From Lachnospiraceae bacterium (GTDB taxonomy: Bacteria; Bacillota; Clostridia; Lachnospirales; Lachnospiraceae): DNA of 41,107 nt. A program made the translations under genes and the position numbers. Positions 17,979 to 26,186 of the stretch are shown piece after piece. The notes beneath the pieces were generated by a model. The model was not told where the DNA came from and did not search any database. It worked only from the letters and a program-made list of their open reading frames with translations. The stretch covers positions 1 through 41,107 of the forward strand of contig JAFVBO010000125.1 in the NCBI GenBank assembly GCA_017479935.1, in the 5' to 3' direction. The stretch's first letter is position 1. Each line of letters starts with the position of its first letter.

Positions 17979-19226
17979 ATGTGGCAGATCATGGTCTATA
18001 TCATCTGGGGAGTCGGGGTGGTATATCTGTCCTCCCTTTGGCTGGGAAATACAGGGAGCGGCGGGTTCCTTCCCGCGCGGGAGGGGACGTTTGGGCAGCG
18101 GATCGTCGCGGAAGCGGGCACAATCTTGCTTTCCATACCGGCTTTGCTCATCCTGTCGGTGCTTTGGAGGGCTTCCGGCCATATACCGGAACTTTGGCAA
18201 TATGCGGGTTACGCAAGCCTTTGCCTTGGCGCGGTTGCGGTGTCCTATCTGCAGAGCAGAAGGCAGGAGCAGACCGAGGATAAGCGGCAGGCTGCGCTGC
18301 GCGTGTCGCGGAATGAAAGCGGAGAGCCGGAGCTTTCGGGCGAAAAAAGGCTGCACTCCTCCTGGTTTCTTCACGCGGTGGCGGAAGAAGGGCCGTTCGT
18401 GCTGCTGCTTCCGGGGGTCGGCGTCGTGCTTGCCGTTTTAACCGCGGTTATGTGCCGCATGGATGGCTGGTGGTTTGTCGCCTGCGTGGCAGAACTTCTA
18501 CTGATCTGGGTCGGGACGGCGGAAGGCACCTGGCTCCTGATCCGGCAAAAGTTGATGAGCGTGCGCGAGAGGGCGCTCTTAGACTGGCAGCGGGAGTCCC
18601 GCGAGTATATGAACACGATCCGTTCCCAGCGGCATGATTTTAATCTTCACGTGCACGCGCTGACGGGACTGATGGACAGCGGCGACTACGAGGAGTGCCG
18701 GGCGTACCTGCACCGGATGGCCGCGGAGGCGGCGGATGTGAACGATATCATGCCCGTGAACGACGCGGTGGTGGGCTCCATGCTGTACCGGATGCGGGAA
18801 AAAGCCCGGAGTCAGGGAACGGATATTATTTACCGCATCACCTATGATATGAGCGATACCCTCTGCAGCGGATTTGAACTCAACAAGATCATCGGGAATC
18901 TGCTGCAGAACGCCATCGACGCGGCTGTGACGGAGGAGGACAAAACCTACGGCATTCACATGGCGCTGTTTCGCCGCCGCGGGAATACCGTCATTACGGT
19001 GGAAAACCGGTTTGTGGGAGACCGCTCCCAGATCCAGCGGGCGTTTGAGGTAGGCTATTCCACAAAAAAACATCACGAGGGAATTGGGCTTAGCATGGTG
19101 CAGCGCACATTAAAGCTCCACGGCGGACGCATTTATCCGGAGTTTGAAGGAGACAGACTCCGCTTTGTCGTCAACATCCCCAATCGAATTCGTTTAGAAG
19201 GAACTGACGAGGAAACTTATGTATGA
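17979..19226 (+). CDS. GHKL-domain sensor histidine kinase (AgrC/VirS-like)
   Basis: The 415-residue membrane kinase has about five hydrophobic segments (roughly 3-24, 42-64, 72-92, 134-156, 160-185). A dimerisation/phosphoacceptor helix follows with H219 in RSQRHDFNLHVHAL. The GHKL ATPase domain shows the N box ELNKIIGNLLQNAIDAAV and the G box GIGLSMVQRTLKLHGG. This architecture is typical of kinases partnered with LytTR regulators, many of which sense peptides. ATG 17979 is supported by AAGGAG near 17963. The stop codon overlaps the start of the regulator gene (ATGA at 19223-19226), so the pair is translationally coupled. The signal is unknown. The exporter and folding genes downstream are the nearest plausible target or signal route, but a terminator separates them. 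Confidence 0.85.
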   Translation: MWQIMVYIIWGVGVVYLSSLWLGNTGSGGFLPAREGTFGQRIVAEAGTILLSIPALLILSVLWRASGHIPELWQYAGYASLCLGAVAVSYLQSRRQEQTEDKRQAALRVSRNESGEPELSGEKRLHSSWFLHAVAEEGPFVLLLPGVGVVLAVLTAVMCRMDGWWFVACVAELLLIWVGTAEGTWLLIRQKLMSVRERALLDWQRESREYMNTIRSQRHDFNLHVHALTGLMDSGDYEECRAYLHRMAAEAADVNDIMPVNDAVVGSMLYRMREKARSQGTDIIYRITYDMSDTLCSGFELNKIIGNLLQNAIDAAVTEEDKTYGIHMALFRRRGNTVITVENRFVGDRSQIQRAFEVGYSTKKHHEGIGLSMVQRTLKLHGGRIYPEFEGDRLRFVVNIPNRIRLEGTDEETYV

Positions 19227-19945
19227 TACGAACCTGGATTGTAGATGACGACGCGGGCTCGCGGGTAGCGGCCGAAACCGCCCTGTCTGCGTACGAGGAC
19301 GTGATCGTTACGGGCCGCTTTTCCGGTGGAGCCGAGCTGTTTGAAGCGCTGCAAAGCGACCGGGCGGATTTGCTGATTTTGGATATCGAGCTGGGGGAGG
19401 AGCTGGGCTTTCACCTGGCCAGAGAGCTGAAGGAATGCTGCCCGGATCTGCTGATTATCTTCCTGACAGGGCATGCGTCCTACGCCATCGACGGATATGG
19501 CTTTCACCCGGTGGATTTTCTGACGAAGCCGATCCGGCAAAGCCGGCTGGACGAGGCCATGGAGGAGGTGCGAAGGCGCCTCACGCACCAGGGTACGCCG
19601 CGGGCGGATGTCCAGATTGTGCTGCGCAGCTTGAGCGGTTCCCGGATCGTGGATGTCAGCCAGCTTTTGTTTCTGGAGCGCCGGAGCCGCCGCATTTATA
19701 TGACCACAACGGAAGGGGAAGAGCGCATCGCCAACTATACCATGCGCGAGCTGGAGGAGATGCTGGAGCCGCACGACTTTTTCCTCTGCTATCAGTCGGT
19801 GCTGGTGTCGCTTCGGCACATTACCGGCGTTATTGATGTGGGCAAAGGATTGTACGAACTCAGCCTAAAGGGGACGGCCGTGAAGGTGCCGCTTTCCAGA
19901 AACCGGCATGATGAGTTGCTGAGACGGCTTCGCGAGATGGGATAA
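19223..19945 (+). CDS. LytTR-family response regulator
   Basis: The 240-residue protein has an N-terminal receiver domain (1-120) with acidic pocket D8-D10, phosphoacceptor D54 in LLILDIELG, and conserved T/K in FLTGH and FLTKP. A C-terminal LytTR DNA-binding domain (about 135-238) includes FLERRSRRIYM, FFLCYQSVLVSLRHI and VPLSRNRHDELLRRL. It should be phosphorylated by the kinase encoded just upstream, with which it overlaps by four bases. LytTR regulators bind paired direct repeats upstream of their targets; I did not find such a pair with confidence. A MITE-like element and a terminator follow. Confidence 0.88.
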   Translation: MIRTWIVDDDAGSRVAAETALSAYEDVIVTGRFSGGAELFEALQSDRADLLILDIELGEELGFHLARELKECCPDLLIIFLTGHASYAIDGYGFHPVDFLTKPIRQSRLDEAMEEVRRRLTHQGTPRADVQIVLRSLSGSRIVDVSQLLFLERRSRRIYMTTTEGEERIANYTMRELEEMLEPHDFFLCYQSVLVSLRHITGVIDVGKGLYELSLKGTAVKVPLSRNRHDELLRRLREMG

Positions 19946-20030
19946 GCAGCCTTCAGCACAGGCCCCAGGGCAAGGAAAGGTGGCTGCGAGCAGCCATTTT
20001 CCTTTTGTTATGCTGAAGCTGTGCTGAAAT
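19946..20030. repeat. MITE-like element, diverged copy (C)
   Basis: TTCAGCACAG (19952-19961) and CTGTGCTGAA (20019-20028) form terminal inverted repeats. An internal hairpin, GGAAAGGTGGCTGC / GCAGCCATTTTCC, lies between. The left end matches the 17681 element (CAGCACAGG..CCAGG), and the internal hairpin matches the 24931 copy. No target duplication is visible. Confidence 0.55.
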
Positions 20031-20055
20031 TTATTGATCCAGATAGACACGGAAA

Positions 20056-20094
20056 GTCGCACGATAGACAAGGGCTATTGTGCGGCTTTTTCTT
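20056..20094 (+). terminator. Intrinsic terminator of the kinase/LytTR operon
   Basis: TCGCACGATA (20057-20066) pairs with TATTGTGCGG (20076-20085), followed by CTTTTTCTTTT. It separates the two-component operon from the ABC exporter operon. Confidence 0.8.
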
Positions 20095-20211
20095 TTCGTG
20101 TATAAAAAACAGGAATAGTTCAACAAGTTACTGCACTAAAGATACAGGCGATCTGGTGCGAAAAATCCTGCTTCGGCAACGATCGATGCCAACAGATGGA
20201 AAGGAGAAGGT

Positions 20212-21960
20212 ATGCCTGCAAAAAATGACCCGGATCGGGTTCGTGTGAAAGAGAGAAAGGGAATCTGGAGACGGTTTGTCCGTCTGTTTTTCCGATGCCG
20301 TCTGCCGTGGCTTTTCCTGGCGCTGTATATAGCGCTGGAGTTTTTGTTTGTCAATATCGGCGTGGATCAGACGGACGCGACGGCGCAGCTGTTTGCCGGG
20401 GATACCAGCGCGGCATCCGTGGCCAGGCTGATCGGCCTGATTGTGGCCAATCTGCTGCTGGGAAACCTCGTGGTGTTTGTGGGCGCTGTCACCAGCGCGC
20501 GCATCGACCGGAACATGCGCGGCGTCTTGACGGAAAAATTGATGTGTCTGCCCCTGACCTATTTTAAAGACGATTCTCCCAGAGAAGCCATCTACCGGAT
20601 TCTGCAGAACTGTATCGTGATCACATCGACCATCATGGTGTTTCTCATCCCGGTGGCGACGGCGCTGTACAAATCGGCGAGCATCGTCCGCCGTGTGTTT
20701 ACGCATGACTGGCGGCTGTCCGCGGTGATGCTGGCTTTTGTGCCGGTGCAGATTTTTCTGGCGTTTCTGTTTGGCCGGATCAATTTCTTTTTAAGCAGCC
20801 GGGATGCTGACCTTCATGCAGGGCTTATGCACCGGCTGGCGGAGACGATCACCAACATTCCGCTCGCCAAGGCGTTTGCCCGGGAGGACCGGGAAGAGAA
20901 GAAAGGTGAGGAGCTGGTAGACCGCCTTTACCGCGTGAGTATCCGGGGTGGATGGTTTGACCAGTTCCGGGATCTGGGAGGCGTTGTCGTCAGTCTGACC
21001 CAGGCGGTCGTGATGACACTCACAGGTATGAGCCTCCTTGGAAGCGGAGAGATCACCACGCGTGGATGGATCACGTTTTTCCTGTTCTCCTCCACCTTTA
21101 ACGGTGCCATTACTGAGCTCATGATGTACTGGAACAACATCAAGATTATCCAGGGCGGCGCGGACAAGGTGGCCGAAATCATGGATGCGATGGAGGAAGA
21201 CTATGGTGGAGAACAGGTCGAGCATCTGAATGGAGACCTGACGCTTTCGAATGTCACATTCGGCTATGATCCGGAAAAGCCGGTGATCAAAGGCTTAAGC
21301 TGCACGTTCCCGGCGGGAACGCGCACGGCGCTGCTGGGTGTGAGCGGCTGTGGAAAGACAACGCTGACCAGCCTGCTGATGCGCCTGTACGATCCGCAGT
21401 CCGGTGAAGTGCAGGTTGGCGGGAAAAATGCCAGGGACTATGCGCTTGATGACTACCGGCGGCAGTTTGTGATGGTATCGCAGAATGACATGATTTTCTC
21501 CGGGACGATCCGGGAGAATGTGTGTTACGGGCATGGGGACGTGCCGGAGGAAAAGATCCTGGAAGCCTTAAAGCTGGCCGGCGCGTATGACTTTGTCATG
21601 GAACGGCCGGAAGGATTAAACGCGCGGGTGGAGGAATACGGAAGCAACTTATCCGGCGGACAAAGACAGAAGCTGGCGATGGCGCGCGCCGCGCTCAGCA
21701 GCGCCCCGTACATGATCCTGGATGAGCCGACCGCGTCCATGGATGCGCTGGCGGTGTCGGCGCTGATGGAAAGCATTCGGCGCATCAGCGAGGGCCGATG
21801 CCTGATCCTGATCGGACACAGCCCGTCCGTGCTGACGCTGGCGGAGCGCGTTGTGGTGCTTGAGAACGGAAAGGCATCTTTTGAAGGGCCACTCTCGGAA
21901 GGCCTTAAGAAAAGTGATTTCGTCAAAGCCTTGTCGAAGGGGGAGGTGAGCGCGGAATGA
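20212..21960 (+). CDS. ABC exporter, fused membrane/ATPase subunit 1
   Basis: The 582-residue half-transporter has six predicted membrane helices (about 20-310) and a C-terminal nucleotide-binding domain. Walker A is GVSGCGKTT (about 376-384), the Q loop lies in QFVMVSQND, the signature is LSGGQRQKLAMARA, Walker B is YMILDEPTASMD, and the switch is H in LIGHSP. It overlaps the next ABC gene by four bases (ATGA), so the two probably form a heterodimeric exporter. The ribosome site AAAGGAGAAGG precedes ATG 20212. The substrate is unknown. Company with a PPIase-like protein, a thioredoxin and a lipoprotein hints at a peptide or small protein. Confidence 0.88.
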   Translation: MPAKNDPDRVRVKERKGIWRRFVRLFFRCRLPWLFLALYIALEFLFVNIGVDQTDATAQLFAGDTSAASVARLIGLIVANLLLGNLVVFVGAVTSARIDRNMRGVLTEKLMCLPLTYFKDDSPREAIYRILQNCIVITSTIMVFLIPVATALYKSASIVRRVFTHDWRLSAVMLAFVPVQIFLAFLFGRINFFLSSRDADLHAGLMHRLAETITNIPLAKAFAREDREEKKGEELVDRLYRVSIRGGWFDQFRDLGGVVVSLTQAVVMTLTGMSLLGSGEITTRGWITFFLFSSTFNGAITELMMYWNNIKIIQGGADKVAEIMDAMEEDYGGEQVEHLNGDLTLSNVTFGYDPEKPVIKGLSCTFPAGTRTALLGVSGCGKTTLTSLLMRLYDPQSGEVQVGGKNARDYALDDYRRQFVMVSQNDMIFSGTIRENVCYGHGDVPEEKILEALKLAGAYDFVMERPEGLNARVEEYGSNLSGGQRQKLAMARAALSSAPYMILDEPTASMDALAVSALMESIRRISEGRCLILIGHSPSVLTLAERVVVLENGKASFEGPLSEGLKKSDFVKALSKGEVSAE

Positions 21961-23666
21961 GAAATACAAAAGAAAAGGGGATGTGGAAGAGAACACTGAA
22001 CATTTTCCCGCAGATCAAAATCCCCTGGCATCTGTATGTGATCCAGGTCATTCTGGGCATCATCGTGGCCCGCTTAGCGCTCCTGTATATTCCGTATCTG
22101 GCGAATATCCAGCAGGGGAAACTGGACCAGCCGGGCGTGATCAGCGGGTACCTTGGCTATTATGTGCTGCACGCAGTTGTGAACGTAGCATATCGCATCT
22201 CGGAATTGTACGTGACCGCGATCGTCACCCGAAATCTGCAGAACAAGATGATCGGCCGGGCGCTGCATCTGCCAATGCGCTCCTATGAGAGCTGCGCGTC
22301 GCAGATTGTCGGATGGATTATGGACGGGAGTTCGTCCGCAGATGGTGTCATCACCTCGATCGTAGGGTTCCTGACCGGTGTTGCCACCGTGTATATGAGC
22401 GTTACGTCGCTTCCGGCGATCGCGGGAACGATGACCACGCTCGTTGTGATCATCCTGGTGTATATCCTTTTCAGCACCTGGCTGGAAGGACGACTGTTGT
22501 TTTTGCGGGAACGGCGGAATAAGAGGGCCAGAGCCGAACTGACCGCATATCTGGCGGAGCATCTGGGGTTCTTCACACAGATCCGGCAGCTGCATGCGCG
22601 GGAAGAAGAGTTGGGACGCTCACAGAAGGCCATCAACGAGTACTACAAGGCGGAGGTGTATCAGGCGACGCTCACGTTGATTAACAGCGTGGTGTCCGGA
22701 TCGCTGAACGATGTCATCACCATCCTCGTGTTTGTCCTGGGCGTTCCCATGGTGCGAAACGGCGTCATGACGCTGGTGGACCTGGCGGCTTTCCAGAACA
22801 CCATTCTGCTGGCCTATCAAAGCCTGAGCAGTCTGCCAGGTTTGTATACCAGGTTGATGTATTACAATGGCCAGTTATACTATGTGGCTAATCTGATGAG
22901 CGAGAAGGAGGAGGTCACGCGCCGCGAGAAGGGGATGGATATCGAGGACGAGTCCATTGTCTTTGAAAACGTGACGTTTGGATACGACCCGGCGCATCCG
23001 GTGCTGAAGAATGCCAGCTTTACTATTCCGAAGGGAAAGGTGACCATGATCGCCGGGCCCAACGGCAGCGGAAAGACAACTTTATTTAAGCTGATTGAGC
23101 GTTTCTATACGCCGGATGAAGGCCAGCTTCGCTTTGGACCTTACGGTGCCGAGACGATCCATCTGGACGAATGGCGGCAGAGCTTTGCGTATGTGCTGCA
23201 GGAACCGCAGCTGTTTAACGGGAGCATTCGGGACAACATCGCCTACGGAATGGGACGCGAAGTGACGGAGGAAGAGATTGTCTCCGCCGCCCGCCTGGCC
23301 TTTGCGGACGACTTTATCCGGGAACTTCCGGGCGGATACGATTTCTGCATCGGCGACAACGGAAGCCGGCTTTCCGCGGGACAGCGGCAGCGCATTGCCA
23401 TCGCACGCGCGGTGATGCTGGATCCGGCCTATCTGCTCCTGGATGAGGCAACCTGCAACATGGACGTGCTTTCCGAGCAGCAGGTCGTCAAAGCCCTGTT
23501 CCGCCTGATGGAAGGCCGGACGACGGTGATCATTTCGCACGATATGCGCATGCTGGATCAGGCCGATGAGGTGGTGGTCCTAAACGAAGGATGCGTGGAA
23601 GTGGCAGGGCCGCGGGATGAGGCCGTGAAAAACAGCCCGACACTGCAAAAACTGATGGCTGTCTAG
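21957..23666 (+). CDS. ABC exporter, fused membrane/ATPase subunit 2
   Basis: This 569-residue partner half-transporter has membrane helices in about residues 20-310. Walker A is GPNGSGKTT (about 367-375), the signature LSAGQRQRIAIARA has Ala in place of the first Gly, Walker B is YLLLDEATCNMD, and the switch is H in IISHDM. The slightly altered signature with intact Walker motifs in both subunits fits a heterodimer. The start overlaps the stop of subunit 1. It ends at TAG, showing that TAG is a normal stop in this genome. Confidence 0.88.
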   Translation: MRNTKEKGMWKRTLNIFPQIKIPWHLYVIQVILGIIVARLALLYIPYLANIQQGKLDQPGVISGYLGYYVLHAVVNVAYRISELYVTAIVTRNLQNKMIGRALHLPMRSYESCASQIVGWIMDGSSSADGVITSIVGFLTGVATVYMSVTSLPAIAGTMTTLVVIILVYILFSTWLEGRLLFLRERRNKRARAELTAYLAEHLGFFTQIRQLHAREEELGRSQKAINEYYKAEVYQATLTLINSVVSGSLNDVITILVFVLGVPMVRNGVMTLVDLAAFQNTILLAYQSLSSLPGLYTRLMYYNGQLYYVANLMSEKEEVTRREKGMDIEDESIVFENVTFGYDPAHPVLKNASFTIPKGKVTMIAGPNGSGKTTLFKLIERFYTPDEGQLRFGPYGAETIHLDEWRQSFAYVLQEPQLFNGSIRDNIAYGMGREVTEEEIVSAARLAFADDFIRELPGGYDFCIGDNGSRLSAGQRQRIAIARAVMLDPAYLLLDEATCNMDVLSEQQVVKALFRLMEGRTTVIISHDMRMLDQADEVVVLNEGCVEVAGPRDEAVKNSPTLQKLMAV

Positions 23667-23734
23667 TGAGGCCGCAGCAATTCTGATGGGATTGCCGCGA
23701 AACAGAGGACAAGCCGGAAAGGAAAAGAATAGAG

Positions 23735-24598
23735 ATGAAAACAGGAATCAATTCGCTGGTAGATTACCGCGAAGTACCATTTGAACACAAGGTGGTTCTG
23801 CGCTACCCGGATGCGGAGTATATGCGAAAGAAAATGAACGCGCTGACCCGCAGCCGGAAGGAGACGCTGCAGGTGGAGGACGTTTTACCGGGCGATGTGG
23901 TGATGCTGACGCTTGCGAGCGAGATGCCCCGGTTTAACAAACCGATGGTCCCCGTGACGGTGGGAGGCGGGCTGTATGACGCCGAACTGGAAGGTCAGCT
24001 GATTGGTCTGAAAAAAGGCCAGACGGCGCAGCTGACCGTGCAGGGGCAGCCGGTTACGGTGACGGTGAAGGACGTGCGCCGCACGATGTTTCCGGAGCCG
24101 ACCGATGAGGATGTCAAAGCGTTTACCGCAGATGCCTATGGAATGGAAGGCATCGAGACGGTGGAAGCCTACCGGGAAAAGCTTCAGGAAGAGTTTGTCT
24201 CTGATCAGCGGAACTCCGCCATCTACGGCACCATGCAGGACATCATGGACTATGTGCTGACGCACAGCGACTGGAACTTCGATGAGGGCGAGTTAAATGA
24301 CTTCTATGAGGAAAGTCTAAACAACCTGAAAGAGCAGGTTCGGAGCGAAAACGGGATGGAACTGGACGAGCTGTCGGATGCGGAGATTAAGCGCTTTGTC
24401 GGCGCCGACTCCCGCGAGGCGCTCGAAAAATTCATGCGGGAGCAGGCGGAGCCCATGCTGGCCTCCTTTGTCTGGTCGGCAGTCTGCAACGGCAAGGATC
24501 CGGCTGCGCTCTCTGTGGATGAGGCCGCGGAACTGGGATGGGATTTCCTGGAGAAGTATGTGCGGGATTCCATTACGTTTGAGGAAGAAGAACGATAA
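23735..24598 (+). CDS. Trigger-factor/FKBP-like peptidyl-prolyl isomerase
   Basis: The 287-residue protein lacks a signal peptide. Residues about 45-115 resemble an FKBP-type fold (GDVVMLTL ... GLYDAELEGQLIGLKKGQ). Residues about 118-270 are helical and resemble the C-terminal chaperone arm of trigger factor. The N-terminal ribosome-binding domain with its GFRxGxxP loop is missing, so this is not the housekeeping trigger factor. It probably binds and folds a particular protein client. The gene follows the ABC exporter by 68 bases and precedes thioredoxin by 18, implying one operon. A link between client folding and export is inference. Confidence 0.65.
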   Translation: MKTGINSLVDYREVPFEHKVVLRYPDAEYMRKKMNALTRSRKETLQVEDVLPGDVVMLTLASEMPRFNKPMVPVTVGGGLYDAELEGQLIGLKKGQTAQLTVQGQPVTVTVKDVRRTMFPEPTDEDVKAFTADAYGMEGIETVEAYREKLQEEFVSDQRNSAIYGTMQDIMDYVLTHSDWNFDEGELNDFYEESLNNLKEQVRSENGMELDELSDAEIKRFVGADSREALEKFMREQAEPMLASFVWSAVCNGKDPAALSVDEAAELGWDFLEKYVRDSITFEEEER

Positions 24599-24616
24599 GG
24601 AGGCAAAGAGAACAGT

Positions 24617-24928
24617 ATGACGGTTTATGCAAGTGATGGGACGTTTCATGATCTGGTGAAGGAAGGCGCGGTCATCGTCGACTTTTTCAGCAAGACCTGC
24701 ATTCCCTGCAAGATGATTGCGCGGGTTTTAGAGGAACTGGAGGATGAGTTTCCGTTCCTGCAGATCGTGAAGGTGGATGTGGAAGAATGCCCGAAGACCT
24801 CGGATGAATTCCATGTGAACGGCATTCCGGACATGTATTACTACAAGGACGGCGAAATCGTCGCCCACGAAGTAGGCGCGGTCGGCCCCGAGGTGATCCG
24901 GGAGCATCTGGCGGAGATCCTGTATTAA
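24617..24928 (+). CDS. Thioredoxin-family protein (CIPC active site)
   Basis: The 103-residue single-domain thioredoxin fold has VIVDFFSKTC28-I-P-C31K as redox motif and the cis-proline in NGIPDMYYYKDG. Trp and Gly of the classic WCGPC are replaced by Thr and Ile, which should shift its redox potential or partner choice. There is no signal peptide, so it acts in the cytoplasm. It lies 18 bases after the PPIase-like gene. Confidence 0.85.
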   Translation: MTVYASDGTFHDLVKEGAVIVDFFSKTCIPCKMIARVLEELEDEFPFLQIVKVDVEECPKTSDEFHVNGIPDMYYYKDGEIVAHEVGAVGPEVIREHLAEILY

Positions 24929-24930
24929 TG

Positions 24931-25041
24931 TGTAACTGCTCAGCGCGGGTTTGCAAAGAGGCATAGGAAAATGGTGGCCTGCAGCCATGTTTCCTTTTCG
25001 TTCGGCTTAAAACCTGCGCAGAGTTGTAAAGTAACTATCTA
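24931..25041. repeat. MITE-like element, diverged copy (B)
   Basis: The left end GTAACTGCTCAGCGCGGG resembles the GTAACTACTCAGC end of the 17681 element. The right end (AACCTGCGCAGAGTTGTA) is an imperfect complement. An internal hairpin GGAAAATGGTGGC / GCCATGTTTCC matches copy C. It fills the spacer before the lipoprotein gene. Confidence 0.55.
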
Positions 25042-25068
25042 TTCATCAATAGCAAAGGAGAAGACAAG

Positions 25069-25590
25069 ATGAAAAAGTTTGTGGCAATCATTCTGGCAAC
25101 GATGACGATGCTGGCCCTGGCAGCCTGCGGCGGCAGCAGCACGCCGGCGGGAGAAGGCGAAAACAAAGGCGCGGATTTAAGCAAGTATCCGGCCAAGCTG
25201 AGTGAGTGGACGGCGACCCAGTTCAATCAGTATTTTACCGAGGAAGGCGTTTATACGAATGACAAATACGTCTATCTGCAGGACCATATCAACTATTATT
25301 CCGGATATCCGATTTTTGAGTGCGGCGGTTACATGGATGACGAAGGCCTGTATTTTACCGGTGTGTGGACCATGAATAAGGACGACTCCGAGGGAAGCGT
25401 CTCCGAAATGCTGGACTATGTTCGTGAAAATCATACGTTTGACGAGAGCATGAACAGCCTCCCGGTGGATCATCTCGTTGACAACGTGATTTTCCTGTAC
25501 AGCTTCTCGCAGGATGAGGCGTTCTTCAACTCCTTCGAGGCTGCTTACAACAAGCTGGTGACGGAGCTCAATCTGACGCCGGATTTCTAA
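25069..25590 (+). CDS. Small lipoprotein of unknown function
   Basis: The 173-residue protein has a lipoprotein signal MKKFVAIILATMTMLALAAC with lipobox LAAC and lipidated C20, then a Gly/Ser linker. The mature part (about 40-170) is acidic and rich in aromatic residues (KYVYLQDHINYYSGYPIFECGGYMDDEG). I do not recognise the family. It should sit on the outer face of the membrane. AAAGGAG (25053-25059) supports ATG 25069. A repeat element separates it from the thioredoxin gene, so cotranscription with the exporter operon is uncertain. It ends at a strong terminator. Confidence 0.75.
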   Translation: MKKFVAIILATMTMLALAACGGSSTPAGEGENKGADLSKYPAKLSEWTATQFNQYFTEEGVYTNDKYVYLQDHINYYSGYPIFECGGYMDDEGLYFTGVWTMNKDDSEGSVSEMLDYVRENHTFDESMNSLPVDHLVDNVIFLYSFSQDEAFFNSFEAAYNKLVTELNLTPDF

Positions 25591-25637
25591 AGCATCGTTC
25601 CACATTTTTCAATCATCGTTCTAATACGACGTATGAA

Positions 25638-25686
25638 AAACGCAAGGAAAGCGGCCCACAGACAGCCGTTTTTCCTTGCGTTTCTT
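25638..25686 (+). terminator. Intrinsic terminator after the lipoprotein gene
   Basis: ACGCAAGGAAA (25640-25650) pairs with TTTCCTTGCGT (25671-25681), followed by TTCTTT. The long stem includes an inner GCGGC/GCCGT pairing. Confidence 0.85.
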
Positions 25687-25747
25687 TATATCTGGGTAAA
25701 GTTTTTCATTTTTCAACCACGAGTTGAATGACAAGCGCCTTCTTTTG

Positions 25748-25756
25748 TGATAGTAT
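25748..25756 (+). promoter_or_regulatory. Extended -10 promoter for the structured leader/RNA
   Basis: TGATAGTAT is an extended -10 (TGnTAnnnT). A TTGAAT lies at 25724-25729, slightly far for a standard -35. Transcription would begin at about 25763-25765, exactly where the first long-range stem (ACGGCG) begins. Confidence 0.5.
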
Positions 25757-25763
25757 TCCTACT

Positions 25764-26040
25764 GACGGCGGTTCTTGAAAGAAGAAACCGGAAGGAAAGC
25801 CACTTTTCCGCTGCCGGTATCGGTTCACAGCCGGACGCCGTATTTTGGGACGCTCACAGCAAACTTATCCGATCGAAATCTCTCATAAAGATTTATTGAA
25901 TAACGCGTCCTGCAAAAAGTGACCCTTACAGCATATTTTACTTGGGTGAAGAAAAGACGGGTCATGATTGAAATCAGATGCTTCCCGCATGCTTTGTCAG
26001 CGTGCGGGATGTTTCTGGCTAAGAAGACATTTTTGTCTGC
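25764..26040 (+). ncRNA. Candidate structured RNA / long leader upstream of the DUF2828 gene
   Basis: These bases hold no convincing gene but many complementary segments. ACGGCG (25765-25770) pairs with CGCCGT (25836-25841) and encloses hairpins GTTCTT/AAGAAAC, GGAAAG/TTTTCC (25794-25809) and GCTGCCG..CGG..CAGC (25810-25831). A second domain is closed by GGACGC (25848-25853) and GCGTCC (25905-25910) with an inner AAATCT/AGATTT hairpin that has a 7-base loop. TGACCC/GGGTCA (25920-25964) follows, then CCCGCA/TGCGGG (25984-26008) and AGACA/TGTCT. It could be a riboswitch-like leader or a separate RNA bound by the Ro60-like protein encoded next. It matches no riboswitch class I know. Confidence 0.45.
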
Positions 26041-26050
26041 AAAGAGGACA

Positions 26051-26139
26051 ATTTCATGTGTGGCGAGAGGAGCCATTTCATGAGGGTTCATGATATTTCA
26101 TGCGCGGCGAGAAGAGCCATCTCATGGAGGTTTCATGAT
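26051..26139 (+). repeat. Two tandem 44-45-nt repeats, each forming a hairpin
   Basis: Copies at 26051-26094 and 26095-26139 share ATTTCATG, GGCGAGA(G/A)GAGCC, TCATG and TTCATGAT. Each can fold as CATG ... GGC [GAGARGA loop] GCC ... CATG. They sit directly upstream of the DUF2828 gene, in its leader. Confidence 0.8.
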
Positions 26140-26160
26140 ATTTGCGGACAGTTTCGTTGA
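26056..26160 (+). CDS. Possible 34-residue leader peptide
   Basis: ATG 26056 has a well-placed GAGGA (26044-26048) seven bases upstream. The frame stays open for 34 codons across both tandem repeats, then stops at TGA 26158-26160, 26 bases before the DUF2828 start. The peptide is basic and semi-repetitive (ending RFHDICGQFR). Good ribosome-site spacing is the main support. It may be a regulatory leader peptide or chance. Confidence 0.3.
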   Translation: MCGERSHFMRVHDISCAARRAISWRFHDICGQFR

Positions 26161-26186
26161 TTTTGGAGACGAAGGGAGGAGTGAAG

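Noticed and set aside
25764-25845. Cobalamin, FMN, Moco or another known riboswitch
   Set aside because: The order of stems is suggestive, but the conserved boxes of these classes are not present as I know them, and the downstream gene is not a vitamin or cofactor gene.
25847-25911. A tRNA with anticodon CAT (7-base CTCATAA loop, 7-bp outer stem)
   Set aside because: There is no D arm and only about 10 bases where the T arm should be. At best it is a tRNA-like hairpin within a larger RNA.
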